DNA of 17,280 nt from Pseudomonadota bacterium. GTDB lineage: Bacteria > Pseudomonadota > Alphaproteobacteria > Rhizobiales > Hyphomicrobiaceae. Both the position numbers and the translations under genes were made by a program. Where the stretch lies: contig JAEYPL010000140.1 of the NCBI GenBank assembly GCA_023410905.1, positions 1 through 17,280 of the forward strand, read 5' to 3'. Every line of letters begins with the position of its first letter. Positions within the stretch are counted from its first letter, which is position 1. Below the pieces are notes generated by a model. That model saw only the letters and a list, made by a program, of their open reading frames with translations, did not search any database and was not told where the DNA came from. This document shows, piece after piece, positions 7,222-13,849 of this stretch.

Positions 7222-8298
7222 TCAGCGCTTCAGGCCGGGCGCGGCGATCTCGCCGTCGCGCGCACGATCATAGAGATAGGCTGACAGCGCAACGCTGACA
7301 TCCGAGCCGAAGTCGAGACGATGCAGGCGCATCTGCCAGTAACAGTCGAGCAGGCGATGCTGCATGGTCATGACGTGCGTGCTGGAGACGCGGTATGCGG
7401 GCCACTCGCCGATGACGGCCTTGGCTTCCTTGGGTTCGGAAAGATAGGGCAGCGGCTGCAGGCGGATGCGCTTTCCAGACTCAGAATGACAGGTCGCGCA
7501 TGAGAAATCGAACGGCCCCTGACGACGGAAGAACAGGGTCTCACCGAGCGCGATCGCCTCTTTCTCCTTGGCGTGCTCGGCCTTCGGCGCAATCTTCATG
7601 CCTGAGGATTTGTTGGAGATGAACGTCGCGATAGCGCCGATGTCCCGGACCGGCGCACCACCGCCCGGATGCGGGTTCTTGCGAAATGCCGTACTGTCGA
7701 ACGCCTGGAAATTCTCCATGCACCAAAGGATGCGCGTCTCCGTATCCATGACGCGGTCGGCATCCTCGAAGTAGCGCGGCATCTCGGCGAACGCGCCATC
7801 GATGTTGCCGATACCCTTGCCGAGATCACACGTCTCGGCGAGCGAAACATTCTTCGGCCCCTTCTTGGCCGACCACAGCGCCTCGCCGCGATCCGCGTCG
7901 AGCAGTGCGGGGTTGCTCCAGGGGTCTTCCTTCATCATGCGGCGATACTGCTCGAGCCCACGCTCGGTCGCGGCATCCTGATCCGCTTGAGATACAGCCG
8001 GTGCGGCAGCCGCGGTCTTCGGCGCAGCGGGCGGTGCGCTCGCAGCAGGTGGGGCAGCCGGCGGCGGAGGTGATGCGGCAACGGGGGGTGTCGGAGGTGG
8101 CGCCGCTGCCTTCGCTGCTGCCGCCTTCTCCGCCTCGTCCATGCGGCGCATGTGCTCCTCGTAGGCCTTGCGCGCCTGCTCGACTTGCGCCGGCGTCTGG
8201 GCCGCCACCCACGGCACGACGGCCGTGGCGATCAACCCGAGGCCAAGCCCGACAACGGCCATCGCCGCGCCGGGGGTTTGCAGTCGCCACCCTCGCAT
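7222..8298 (-). CDS. soxA: L-cysteine S-thiosulfotransferase subunit SoxA, single-heme type
   Basis: SoxA is the catalytic subunit of SoxAX, forming the cysteine-S-thiosulfonate on SoxYZ in the periplasm. The 358-residue reading has a signal peptide ending near VAAQ (31-34), a charged helix (about 36-68), then an Ala/Pro-rich linker (about 60-102) not usual in the family, then the SoxA core. The core has only one heme motif, SCATCH (Cys267, Cys270, His271), and the active-site/heme-ligand Cys319 in HRLLDCYWQMRLHR. Cys157 and Cys193 occupy the place of the lost first heme and may form a disulfide, as described for monoheme SoxA. Start ATG 8298 has GGGAGG about 6 bases upstream; ATGs at 8328 and 8334 lack one. 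It leads the sox genes. Confidence 0.93.
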   Translation of the reverse strand: MRGWRLQTPGAAMAVVGLGLGLIATAVVPWVAAQTPAQVEQARKAYEEHMRRMDEAEKAAAAKAAAPPPTPPVAASPPPPAAPPAASAPPAAPKTAAAAPAVSQADQDAATERGLEQYRRMMKEDPWSNPALLDADRGEALWSAKKGPKNVSLAETCDLGKGIGNIDGAFAEMPRYFEDADRVMDTETRILWCMENFQAFDSTAFRKNPHPGGGAPVRDIGAIATFISNKSSGMKIAPKAEHAKEKEAIALGETLFFRRQGPFDFSCATCHSESGKRIRLQPLPYLSEPKEAKAVIGEWPAYRVSSTHVMTMQHRLLDCYWQMRLHRLDFGSDVSVALSAYLYDRARDGEIAAPGLKR

Positions 8299-8371
8299 TT
8301 CCTGCCTCCCTTGCCCTTCCTTAGCCATCAGCATGTCTTTGCCCGTCCGTCATGGACGCCGGGATGAGCTG

Positions 8372-8394
8372 ATATTCAAATATTACGGTATTTG
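8372..8394. promoter_or_regulatory. AT-rich inverted repeats upstream of soxA (candidate operator)
   Basis: Two overlapping dyads lie in an AT-rich island about 75-125 bases before the soxA start: ATATT-CA-AATAT (8372-8383) and CAAATA-TTACGG-TATTTG (8377-8394, perfect 6-base arms, 6-base spacer). Sox operons are often repressed by ArsR-family or related sulfur sensors that bind AT-rich dyads, so an operator is plausible. No regulator gene is in the window, and the binding protein is unknown. The surrounding gap (8299-8442) contains no other gene. Confidence 0.45.
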
Positions 8395-8442
8395 CAGAAG
8401 CGGCACGGCGCAACAGATTAGATTGATTTCAGTTCCAACCCG

Positions 8443-8631
8443 TCAGTTGTCCGGAGATCGCGGGCCGCGCCTGCGCTCGAATGTGCGTGCGCCCCAGACG
8501 ATTGCGGCGACGAGAGCACCGAGCGCGCCAGTGACCAGGAAAATCGGCACCAGTATCGGCGCGAAGGCCCACACCATGGCGATGCCCAGCAGAACCGCCG
8601 TACCGATCAGCCAGATCTGGAGGAAGCTCAT
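8443..8631 (-). CDS. Small two-helix membrane protein coupled to the MreB-like gene
   Basis: A 62-residue protein, MSFLQIWLIG onward, with two hydrophobic segments (about residues 5-24 and 27-47) joined by a short Pro-containing turn, then a positively charged tail FERRRGPRSPDN. By the positive-inside rule the C-terminus is probably cytoplasmic. I do not recognise a family. Its ATG overlaps the stop of the MreB-like gene (ATGA), which implies translational coupling and makes it a real gene in spite of its size. The coupling suggests it may work with the actin-like protein at the membrane, but this is inference. It could instead be an unrelated small membrane protein. Confidence 0.7.
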   Translation of the reverse strand: MSFLQIWLIGTAVLLGIAMVWAFAPILVPIFLVTGALGALVAAIVWGARTFERRRGPRSPDN

Positions 8632-9665
8632 GCGTGCACGAGAAGCTGCTCACGCTCGCCAAGCGTTGCGAGGATGACGGCGGTGCCGCCGACGACGCAC
8701 AGCATGGGATTGGGCGCGACGCGGAAGGGAATGCCGAGAATGCGCGTGAGCTCCGTATCGAGGCCATGAAGCAACGCGCCGCCGCCAGTCATCACCACGC
8801 CACGTTTGCCGATGTCCGCACGCAACTCTTCCGAAAGGTCCTCGAGTGCGCGCCGCACGAGCTCCGCCATGTTCGCGATCGGCCCCTCGAGCGCGGCACC
8901 GACATCATGCGGCCGCAGCACGACCGACTTCATGCGGCGGCGCACGACATCGCGCCCGCGAATATGCGCCTCCGCGACCCGGCCATTGGCCCGCGCGCCG
9001 GCACCGCCCGCTTCGATCTTGATGCGCTCGGCGCTGACAAGGCCGATGGCGAGTTGATGCGCGCGCCGCACGTAGCGCCGTATGGCCTCGTCGAAGGCGT
9101 TGCCGGCAACTTTCAGCGACGCCGTGTGGACGATCTCGCCTTTGGACAGCACCGCGATATCGCTCGTGCCGCCGCCGATATCGAGGATCATCGTCGCATC
9201 TTCCCTGTCGACTTCGATGCCGGCGCCGATTGCGGCAGCCACCGGCTCCTCGACGAGGTAGACGCGCCGGGCGCCCGCAGCGCGCGCGGTCTCGAAAACA
9301 GCACGGCGCTCGACAGGGGTCGCGCCGGCCGGAACACAGATGAGAATGCGCGGGCGCCGGAAGCCGAACTTCGACTTGGCCCGCGTGATGAACGTGCGCA
9401 ACATCTCCTCGGTCGCGACGAAATCCGCGATCACGCCGTCGCGGAGCGGGTGCACGAGTTCGATGGGGTCGGGGCTTCGTTCCTTGAGGACCAGCGCGGC
9501 CTCGCCGACGGCGATCACATGGCGGGGCACATCCTTCGCGCGCACGGCAACGACAGACGGTTCATCGATGATGATGCCGCGGCCGGCCACGTGGACCAGC
9601 GTGTTGGCCGTCCCGAGATCGATCGCGATATCGTCGGAGAAAACGCCGCCAACCTTCTTCCGCAT
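8628..9665 (-). CDS. MreB-family actin-like protein, divergent paralogue
   Basis: A 345-residue protein of the MreB/Mbl family, ATP-binding filament proteins that guide cell-wall synthesis at the inner membrane. Actin-fold motifs are intact: phosphate-1 AIDLGTANTLV (14-24), EEPVAAAIGAG (139-149, with the catalytic Glu region), phosphate-2 LDIGGGTSDIAVL (161-173) and adenosine site MTGGGALLHGLD (292-303). The start MRKKVGGVFSDD resembles the MreB membrane-binding N-terminus. Differences from canonical MreB are RGRDVVRRRMKS where RGRDxxTGLPK is usual, and a C-terminus CVVGGTAVILATL where CVAxGxGxxLE is usual. mreC and mreD are not next to it, so it is probably a second MreB. It follows leuA by 197 bases and is coupled to a small membrane protein. 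Confidence 0.85.
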   Translation of the reverse strand: MRKKVGGVFSDDIAIDLGTANTLVHVAGRGIIIDEPSVVAVRAKDVPRHVIAVGEAALVLKERSPDPIELVHPLRDGVIADFVATEEMLRTFITRAKSKFGFRRPRILICVPAGATPVERRAVFETARAAGARRVYLVEEPVAAAIGAGIEVDREDATMILDIGGGTSDIAVLSKGEIVHTASLKVAGNAFDEAIRRYVRRAHQLAIGLVSAERIKIEAGGAGARANGRVAEAHIRGRDVVRRRMKSVVLRPHDVGAALEGPIANMAELVRRALEDLSEELRADIGKRGVVMTGGGALLHGLDTELTRILGIPFRVAPNPMLCVVGGTAVILATLGEREQLLVHA

Positions 9666-9827
9666 GGCTGAGCCAGATTGCCCTCAACACCCCACGCGCA
9701 GCTCCGCCGCTCGCGCGCTCGACTGTTGAACACGATAAACGAACTGATGCAGAAATCCAACACGCACTGGCAAAAATACAGAAGTTGCAGCAGCTTCGCT
9801 CGCGATCGGCCAAACGCGACTGAACAT

Positions 9828-9855
9828 CTCCTCTCCCGGTTCGCCGGGAGAGGAG
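9828..9855 (-). terminator. Strong hairpin after leuA (12-bp stem, REP-like)
   Basis: CTCCTCTCCCGG and CCGGGAGAGGAG form a perfect 12-base-pair stem around a TTCG loop (CGAA on the minus strand). It begins 7 bases after the leuA stop, where a transcription terminator would be expected, but the following bases are not a T-run. The CTCTCCC/GGGAGAG core is shared with palindromes at the right end of the window, so it may be a dispersed REP-like element acting as a 3' end stabiliser or terminator. The remaining gap to the MreB-like start (9666-9827) shows nothing else I can name and should contain that gene's promoter. Confidence 0.6.
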
Positions 9856-9862
9856 CTTCTCG

Positions 9863-11449
9863 TCAGCTCACCATCATCTGCGCCGCGGGACCGCGCTGGC
9901 GCTTCATCATGAGCTTGTTGAGTGCCGCGACATATGCGCGGGCCGACGCGACCATCGTATCTGTGTCCGATCCGCGGCCCGTCACCTGACGGCCATCCTC
10001 CTCGAGGCGGACCATCACTTCGGCCTGGGCGTCGGTGCCCTCGGTGACAGCCATGACCTGATAGAGCGGCAGGCGCGCCTCATGCGGCACGATCGACTTG
10101 ATCGCCTTGAAGATAGCATCCACCGGACCGTCGCCCGTCGCCTCGCGCGTGATGCTCTTGCCGTCGACCTCGAGCGTGATCTCGGCCATCTGCGGCCCGC
10201 CCGTGCCGGCAACCACCTTCAGCGCCATGACCTTGATACGATTGGTCTGGGTCGCGACCTCCTGGTCGACCAGCGCTTCGATGTCCTCGTCGAACACGAG
10301 CTTCTTCTTGTCGGCGAGATCCTTGAAGCGGCGGAACGCATCCTGGAAGGCGTTGTCGCCGAGCTCATAGCAGAGCTGCTTCAGCTTGTCCTTGAAGGCC
10401 GCGCGACCCGACAGCTTGCCGAGGCTCAACGTCGATTTCGAGAGGCCGACGCTTTCCGGCGTCATGATCTCGTAGGTCTCGGTATTCTTGAGCATGCCGT
10501 CCTGATGGATGCCGCTCTCGTGCGCGAAGGCATTCCGGCCGACGATCGCCTTGTTGTACTGCACAGGGAAGGCGGAGACCGCCGCGACGAGCTTCGAGGC
10601 GCGCGTGAAGTAGGTCGCGTCGACTTCCGTCCAGTACGGCAGCACGTCGTTGCGCACCTTCAGGGCCATCACGATTTCCTCGAGCGCCGCGTTGCCTGCG
10701 CGCTCCCCGAGACCGTTGATCGTGCACTCGATCTGTCGTGCACCCGCCCGCACGCCGGCGAGCGAGTTCGCAACCGCCATGCCGAGGTCGTTGTGGCAGT
10801 GTGTCGACCACACGACCTTGTCGCCGCCCGGCACGGTCTCGCGCAGCATCTTGATGAGGGCGTAGTATTCCTCCGGCACGGAGTAGCCCACGGTGTCGGG
10901 GATGTTGATCGTCGTCGCGCCCTGCTTGATCGCGATCTCGCAGCACCGCAGCAGCACATCGCGCTCGGTCCGCGTCGCGTCCTCGGCGCTCCATTCGACG
11001 TTGTCGGTGTAGTTGCGCGCGCGCGACACGCTGGCACCGACCGCCGCGATCACCTGCTCGGCGTCCATATTGAGCTTCCACTTGCGGTGTACAGGGCTCG
11101 TGGAGATGAACGTGTGGATGCGCGGGCGCTTGGCGAACTTTACGGCCTCGCCGGCACGGTCGATATCCGCAAAGCTCGAACGCGAGAGGCCGCAAACGAC
11201 CGAGTTTTTGACGATCTTGGCGATCTCGCAAACGGCCTCGAAATCGCCGTTCGAGGAGATCGGGAAACCGGCCTCGATGATGTCGATGCCCATTTCATCG
11301 AGCGCCTCGGCCACCTTCAGCTTGTCCTCGAGCGTCATGGCAGCGCCGGGCGACTGCTCACCATCGCGGAGCGTGGTATCGAAGATGAGAACGCGGTCGG
11401 CCTCGTTGCGGACGGATGTTTCGGAGGACGGCTTGGCGGCGTCGTTCAT
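9863..11449 (-). CDS. leuA: 2-isopropylmalate synthase
   Basis: LeuA condenses acetyl-CoA with 2-oxoisovalerate to 2-isopropylmalate, the first committed step of leucine synthesis. The 528-residue protein has the metal-binding motif FDTTLRDGEQSPG (23-35, Asp24), STHCHNDLGMAVANS (215-229, His217 and His219), NGLGERAGNAALEE (245-258) and, after the TIM barrel, HESGIHQDGM in the linker. The C-terminal 120 residues are the LeuA regulatory domain that binds leucine for feedback inhibition (GPVDAIFKAIKS region). Length is standard. Start ATG 11449 (MNDAAKPS) has AAGGA 8 bases upstream; a longer frame to 11485 adds a less likely leader. A leucine-rich leader peptide and a nested hairpin precede it. 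Confidence 0.96.
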   Translation of the reverse strand: MNDAAKPSSETSVRNEADRVLIFDTTLRDGEQSPGAAMTLEDKLKVAEALDEMGIDIIEAGFPISSNGDFEAVCEIAKIVKNSVVCGLSRSSFADIDRAGEAVKFAKRPRIHTFISTSPVHRKWKLNMDAEQVIAAVGASVSRARNYTDNVEWSAEDATRTERDVLLRCCEIAIKQGATTINIPDTVGYSVPEEYYALIKMLRETVPGGDKVVWSTHCHNDLGMAVANSLAGVRAGARQIECTINGLGERAGNAALEEIVMALKVRNDVLPYWTEVDATYFTRASKLVAAVSAFPVQYNKAIVGRNAFAHESGIHQDGMLKNTETYEIMTPESVGLSKSTLSLGKLSGRAAFKDKLKQLCYELGDNAFQDAFRRFKDLADKKKLVFDEDIEALVDQEVATQTNRIKVMALKVVAGTGGPQMAEITLEVDGKSITREATGDGPVDAIFKAIKSIVPHEARLPLYQVMAVTEGTDAQAEVMVRLEEDGRQVTGRGSDTDTMVASARAYVAALNKLMMKRQRGPAAQMMVS

Positions 11450-11522
11450 GGCGAATGGTCCTTGGTGTCGGGCCTGCGCCTTCAAGGGCGCGGCAAATCT
11501 GCTCTACTGTGACTGATTCGGT

Positions 11523-11570
11523 CCCCTGAGCGCCGTCCCGGATTGAACCGAGACCTCTAAGGCTCAGGGG
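11523..11570 (-). promoter_or_regulatory. leuA leader hairpin (probable attenuator element)
   Basis: A nested stem lies between the leader peptide and leuA: outer arms of 9 bases (11523-11531 with 11562-11570, CCCCTGAGC/GCTCAGGGG) and inner arms of 7 bases (11535-11541 with 11548-11554) around a 6-base loop. In RNA from the minus strand all seven inner pairs form, one as G-U; in plus-strand RNA that position is a C-A mismatch, so the structure belongs to the leuA transcript. The leader peptide stop codon lies within the outer arm, so a terminating ribosome would open the outer stem. No T-run follows, so whether it controls termination or leuA translation is unclear. Confidence 0.6.
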
Positions 11571-11614
11571 CTGGTAAGGAGCAGGATGGACCGAAGCAGG
11601 CGGGCAGCAGGCAT
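11564..11614 (-). CDS. leuL: leuA leader peptide (16 residues, leucine-rich)
   Basis: A short reading frame 114 bases upstream of leuA encodes MPAARLLRSILLLTSP, with five Leu codons (CTG, CTT, then CTG, CTC, CTT consecutively) and one Ile among 16. Its TGA stop falls in the outer arm of the downstream hairpin. This arrangement is that of leader peptides in ribosome-mediated attenuation of branched-chain amino-acid genes: scarcity of charged Leu-tRNA stalls the ribosome on the Leu run. The start is uncertain, because no good ribosome-binding site lies at the usual distance; a GAGGAGG about 25 bases upstream suggests a longer form is possible. The peptide itself is not expected to have a function. 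Confidence 0.55.
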   Translation of the reverse strand: MPAARLLRSILLLTSP

Positions 11615-12076
11615 CGGGGCGCCATCCCGCGTGGGGATCGCCTCCTCAATCCAGCCCTGGCCAATACCTGCCATCGTCGCGAATCTCTCGCCGGTCATGC
11701 AGCTGTGATTCGGCCTCGTAATGCCCCGGCCGCGCTGCTGGGCGCAAATAAGCCGCAACTCGACGTCGTTTGCAAGCTGAAATACCAGTCTCCTCGCGCG
11801 GCCTGGCGGCCCGGTTGCCACGCCTGCGACGAGAAAGCTGGGGGGTTAACATGGTATTTGCCACTTTGCGGTAGCGCTTAGCTGCGGATCGCCGAATGGT
11901 CATATTTCCGCTCGCAGGCTCAACTATGAGATCTGGTGAGAGTATCGGCCTTGCAGTTGAGATTGTCTGCGCCGCGCATCGGGCGCCGCAGTAGGCAGCG
12001 ATATCGATGCGAGAAAAGCGCGTGAATGCGCGGCCGAAGAAGCAGGCTGAAGAAACAGGAACGAGGACTGATACAT
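11615..12076. other. Divergent intergenic region between leuA leader and pal
   Basis: About 460 bases without a convincing gene. It must hold the minus-strand promoter of the leuA leader transcript and the plus-strand promoter of pal. Frames of about 85 codons read through the left part on the minus strand, but they have no recognisable domain and one merely ends in the leader peptide. I could not pick out a convincing promoter pair for either direction. Confidence 0.5.
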
Positions 12077-12613
12077 ATGTCCGTGATTCAAGCGGGGTCG
12101 GTGCGCGTCGTTCGCCTCATGATGGTCTTGTCACTCAGCCTTATCGTGGCTGCCTGCTCTCAGAACCCGAGGCCAGAAGACGTGGGTCTCGCACCGTATG
12201 GCAAGGGTGGACCGGCGACGCCGGGCTCGCAGCGTGACTTCACGCAGAACGTCGGCGATATCGTCTATTTCACGACGGACAGCACCGATATTTCGCCGGA
12301 GGCGCAGCAGACGCTCTCGCAGCAGGCGCGCTGGCTTCAGCAGTATGCCCAGTACACGATCACCATCGAGGGGCATGCCGACGAGCGCGGCACGCGCGAG
12401 TACAATATCGCCCTCGGCGCCCGGCGCGCCCAGGCCGTACGCGATTTCCTCGCCCGCAGCGGCGTGAACCCCGCGCGGATTCGCACGATTTCCTATGGCA
12501 AGGAGCGCCCGGTCGCCGTCTGCAACGACATCTCCTGCTGGTCGCAGAATCGTCGCGCACAAACCGTCCTGAACAACCGCGGCGTCGCGAGCAATACCCG
12601 TCCGGGCACCTGA
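12077..12613 (+). CDS. pal: Peptidoglycan-associated lipoprotein Pal
   Basis: Pal is an outer-membrane lipoprotein that binds peptidoglycan and joins the Tol system in outer-membrane constriction at division. The 178-residue precursor has a lipoprotein signal with lipobox VAAC (Cys27) followed by Ser, not Asp, consistent with outer-membrane sorting. The OmpA-like domain (about 60-168) has VYFTTDSTDISPEA, the peptidoglycan-binding IEGHADERGTREYNIALGARRA (97-118) and SQNRRAQTVL. Cys149 and Cys154 in CNDISC form a likely disulfide. The ATG at 12077 is preceded by GAGGA about 9 bases upstream; an earlier frame start at 12026 lacks a signal-peptide rationale. tolB, which usually precedes pal, is absent here. 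Confidence 0.95.
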   Translation: MSVIQAGSVRVVRLMMVLSLSLIVAACSQNPRPEDVGLAPYGKGGPATPGSQRDFTQNVGDIVYFTTDSTDISPEAQQTLSQQARWLQQYAQYTITIEGHADERGTREYNIALGARRAQAVRDFLARSGVNPARIRTISYGKERPVAVCNDISCWSQNRRAQTVLNNRGVASNTRPGT

Positions 12614-12618
12614 TCGCC

Positions 12619-12676
12619 CCGCAGGACATGTGGCTGATGCGCCTCGATGCCGAGGTGCGACGACCACAGCCTGCGG
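12619..12676 (+). repeat. Nested inverted repeat after pal
   Basis: Starting 6 bases after the pal stop, outer arms CCGCAGG/CCTGCGG (12619-12625 with 12670-12676) enclose an 8-pair hairpin GCGCCTCG/CGAGGTGC (12639-12658, one G-U pair, ATGC loop). There is no T-run. It could be an mRNA-stabilising or processing element that lets pal be expressed above the downstream genes, or a weak terminator. Confidence 0.4.
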
Positions 12677-12797
12677 CACCGGCGCGACAACCGTAGCCGA
12701 TCGGCAACGCCCACCTGTTGATCGCTTCTGCCCACGGATCCTAAGGCTCGATCTACCCCAAAACGGCCCTATTGTTTCGTTCTTTGCTTGGGCTGAG

Positions 12798-13811
12798 ATG
12801 ACTGCGGGGTCATATCAAGTCATGGAACCGAGCGAAGGCATTCGCGCGCCGGCCGTAGGCCACATGTCGGCGCGCGTAAACGGCACCACGGGGCGAGCGC
12901 GCCGGCCATTATGGCTTGGCGCCAGCTTTATGGGTGGGCTCGCGCTTGCGTCGGGGCTCCTTCTAATCCTCACCCTCCCAGTTTCGGCGCAACAGGGCAC
13001 TGCGAAGCGCCCCGGCGTCACCCAATTGGCGGTGCCGGAAGCCGACACCGATGCGACGCGGCAGGAAGCGGCCAACGAGCGCGTCGCTGCATTTCTGATT
13101 GCGGAAGCGCGCGAGGAACTGGAGCTGGGTGAGCTTCGCAGCGCCCGCCGTCGGCTCGAAATTCTCGTCACGCGCTATGCATCGACCTCCGTCGCACCGC
13201 GAGCACGTCGCCTGCTCGAGCAGCTTGCGATGATCGACGGCTATCCCATTCCGCCAGCACCGAAAGGCGCAGCGCAGATCGATCCTAAGCAAGCCGTCGA
13301 ATCCGGTGCGGGGACACTCAGCACGCGTCCCCCTGGCACGAGTCTCATCGAGGCGGATTTCAGTTCCAGCGGCAGCGATCGGCTCTTTTTTGCCGATGGC
13401 AGCGACGAGGTCGGTGGTCGGGGTGTGCGCATCCTCCGCGAAAAGGCTGAGTGGCTTCAGCGCAATGCCAAGGTCTTCGTGCGCATCGAGGGACATGCGG
13501 ACGATCAGGGCGGCGACGAGATCAACAGCGCTCTCGCCTTGAAGCGCGCCGAGACGGTCCGGGATCTTCTGGTGGAGGCCGGTGTGCCGGCGACGCGGAT
13601 GCATATTGCTGCCTTCGGCCGGGAGAGCCGCATATCGCCATGCCCGGCTCCGGGTTGCGCCGCGCAGAACCGCCGCGCTGTCCTCGTTTTGACAGATGCT
13701 CGCGGTACACGGCTATCAGCGTCGACGCCGCAGTCGGCCCGTGCCGAGACCACCACGGGATCGACGCAGATGCCGTCCGGTCCCGGTCCTATGCTGCGCC
13801 GCGACAGGTAA
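12798..13811 (+). CDS. Periplasmic Pal-like protein: helical repeat plus OmpA domain
   Basis: A 337-residue secreted protein. A long N-terminus ends in a Sec signal (hydrophobic about 36-62, cleavage near VSAQ). Residues about 85-148 form two or three amphipathic helices rich in Arg/Glu/Leu (AREELELGELRSARRRLEILVTRY), which resemble a TPR-like repeat. Residues about 190-300 are an OmpA/Pal domain with RLFFADGSDEV, RIEGHADDQGGDEINSALALKRAE and AQNRRAVLVL, and a CPAPGC pair (Cys282, Cys287) matching that in Pal. There is no lipobox, so it is soluble or peptidoglycan-bound rather than lipid-anchored. The low-complexity tail is Ser/Thr/Pro-rich. ATG 12822 is an alternative start; neither has a clear ribosome-binding site. 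It is probably a Pal paralogue from local duplication. Confidence 0.8.
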   Translation: MTAGSYQVMEPSEGIRAPAVGHMSARVNGTTGRARRPLWLGASFMGGLALASGLLLILTLPVSAQQGTAKRPGVTQLAVPEADTDATRQEAANERVAAFLIAEAREELELGELRSARRRLEILVTRYASTSVAPRARRLLEQLAMIDGYPIPPAPKGAAQIDPKQAVESGAGTLSTRPPGTSLIEADFSSSGSDRLFFADGSDEVGGRGVRILREKAEWLQRNAKVFVRIEGHADDQGGDEINSALALKRAETVRDLLVEAGVPATRMHIAAFGRESRISPCPAPGCAAQNRRAVLVLTDARGTRLSASTPQSARAETTTGSTQMPSGPGPMLRRDR

Positions 13812-13849
13812 GCGGGACTGCGGTAAGGTACGTTGAGAATTGGCACACG

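Noticed and set aside
8634..9671. Plus-strand frame of 345 codons opposite the MreB-like gene
   Set aside because: It spans nearly the same bases as the MreB-like gene, whose actin motifs are clear, and shows the composition of an antisense shadow.
10082..11512. Long plus-strand open frame (476 codons) opposite leuA
   Set aside because: It mirrors leuA, which has full family motifs. The translation is rich in Arg, His, Asp and Leu with no domain, as expected for an antisense shadow in GC-rich DNA.
11523..11570. Possible tRNA or tRNA-like fold, because GGTTCAATCC resembles a T-loop
   Set aside because: With a seven-base T-loop the five-pair stem does not form, and no acceptor, D or anticodon arms are present. 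The bases fold better as the nested leader hairpin.
11646..11903. Minus-strand frame of 85 codons in the leuA-pal gap
   Set aside because: No ribosome-binding site, no domain and Arg-rich composition; it overlaps another frame of the same length and the region is better seen as regulatory.
12007..12237. Plus-strand frame of 76 codons at the start of pal
   Set aside because: It overlaps the pal signal peptide in another frame and has no recognisable features.
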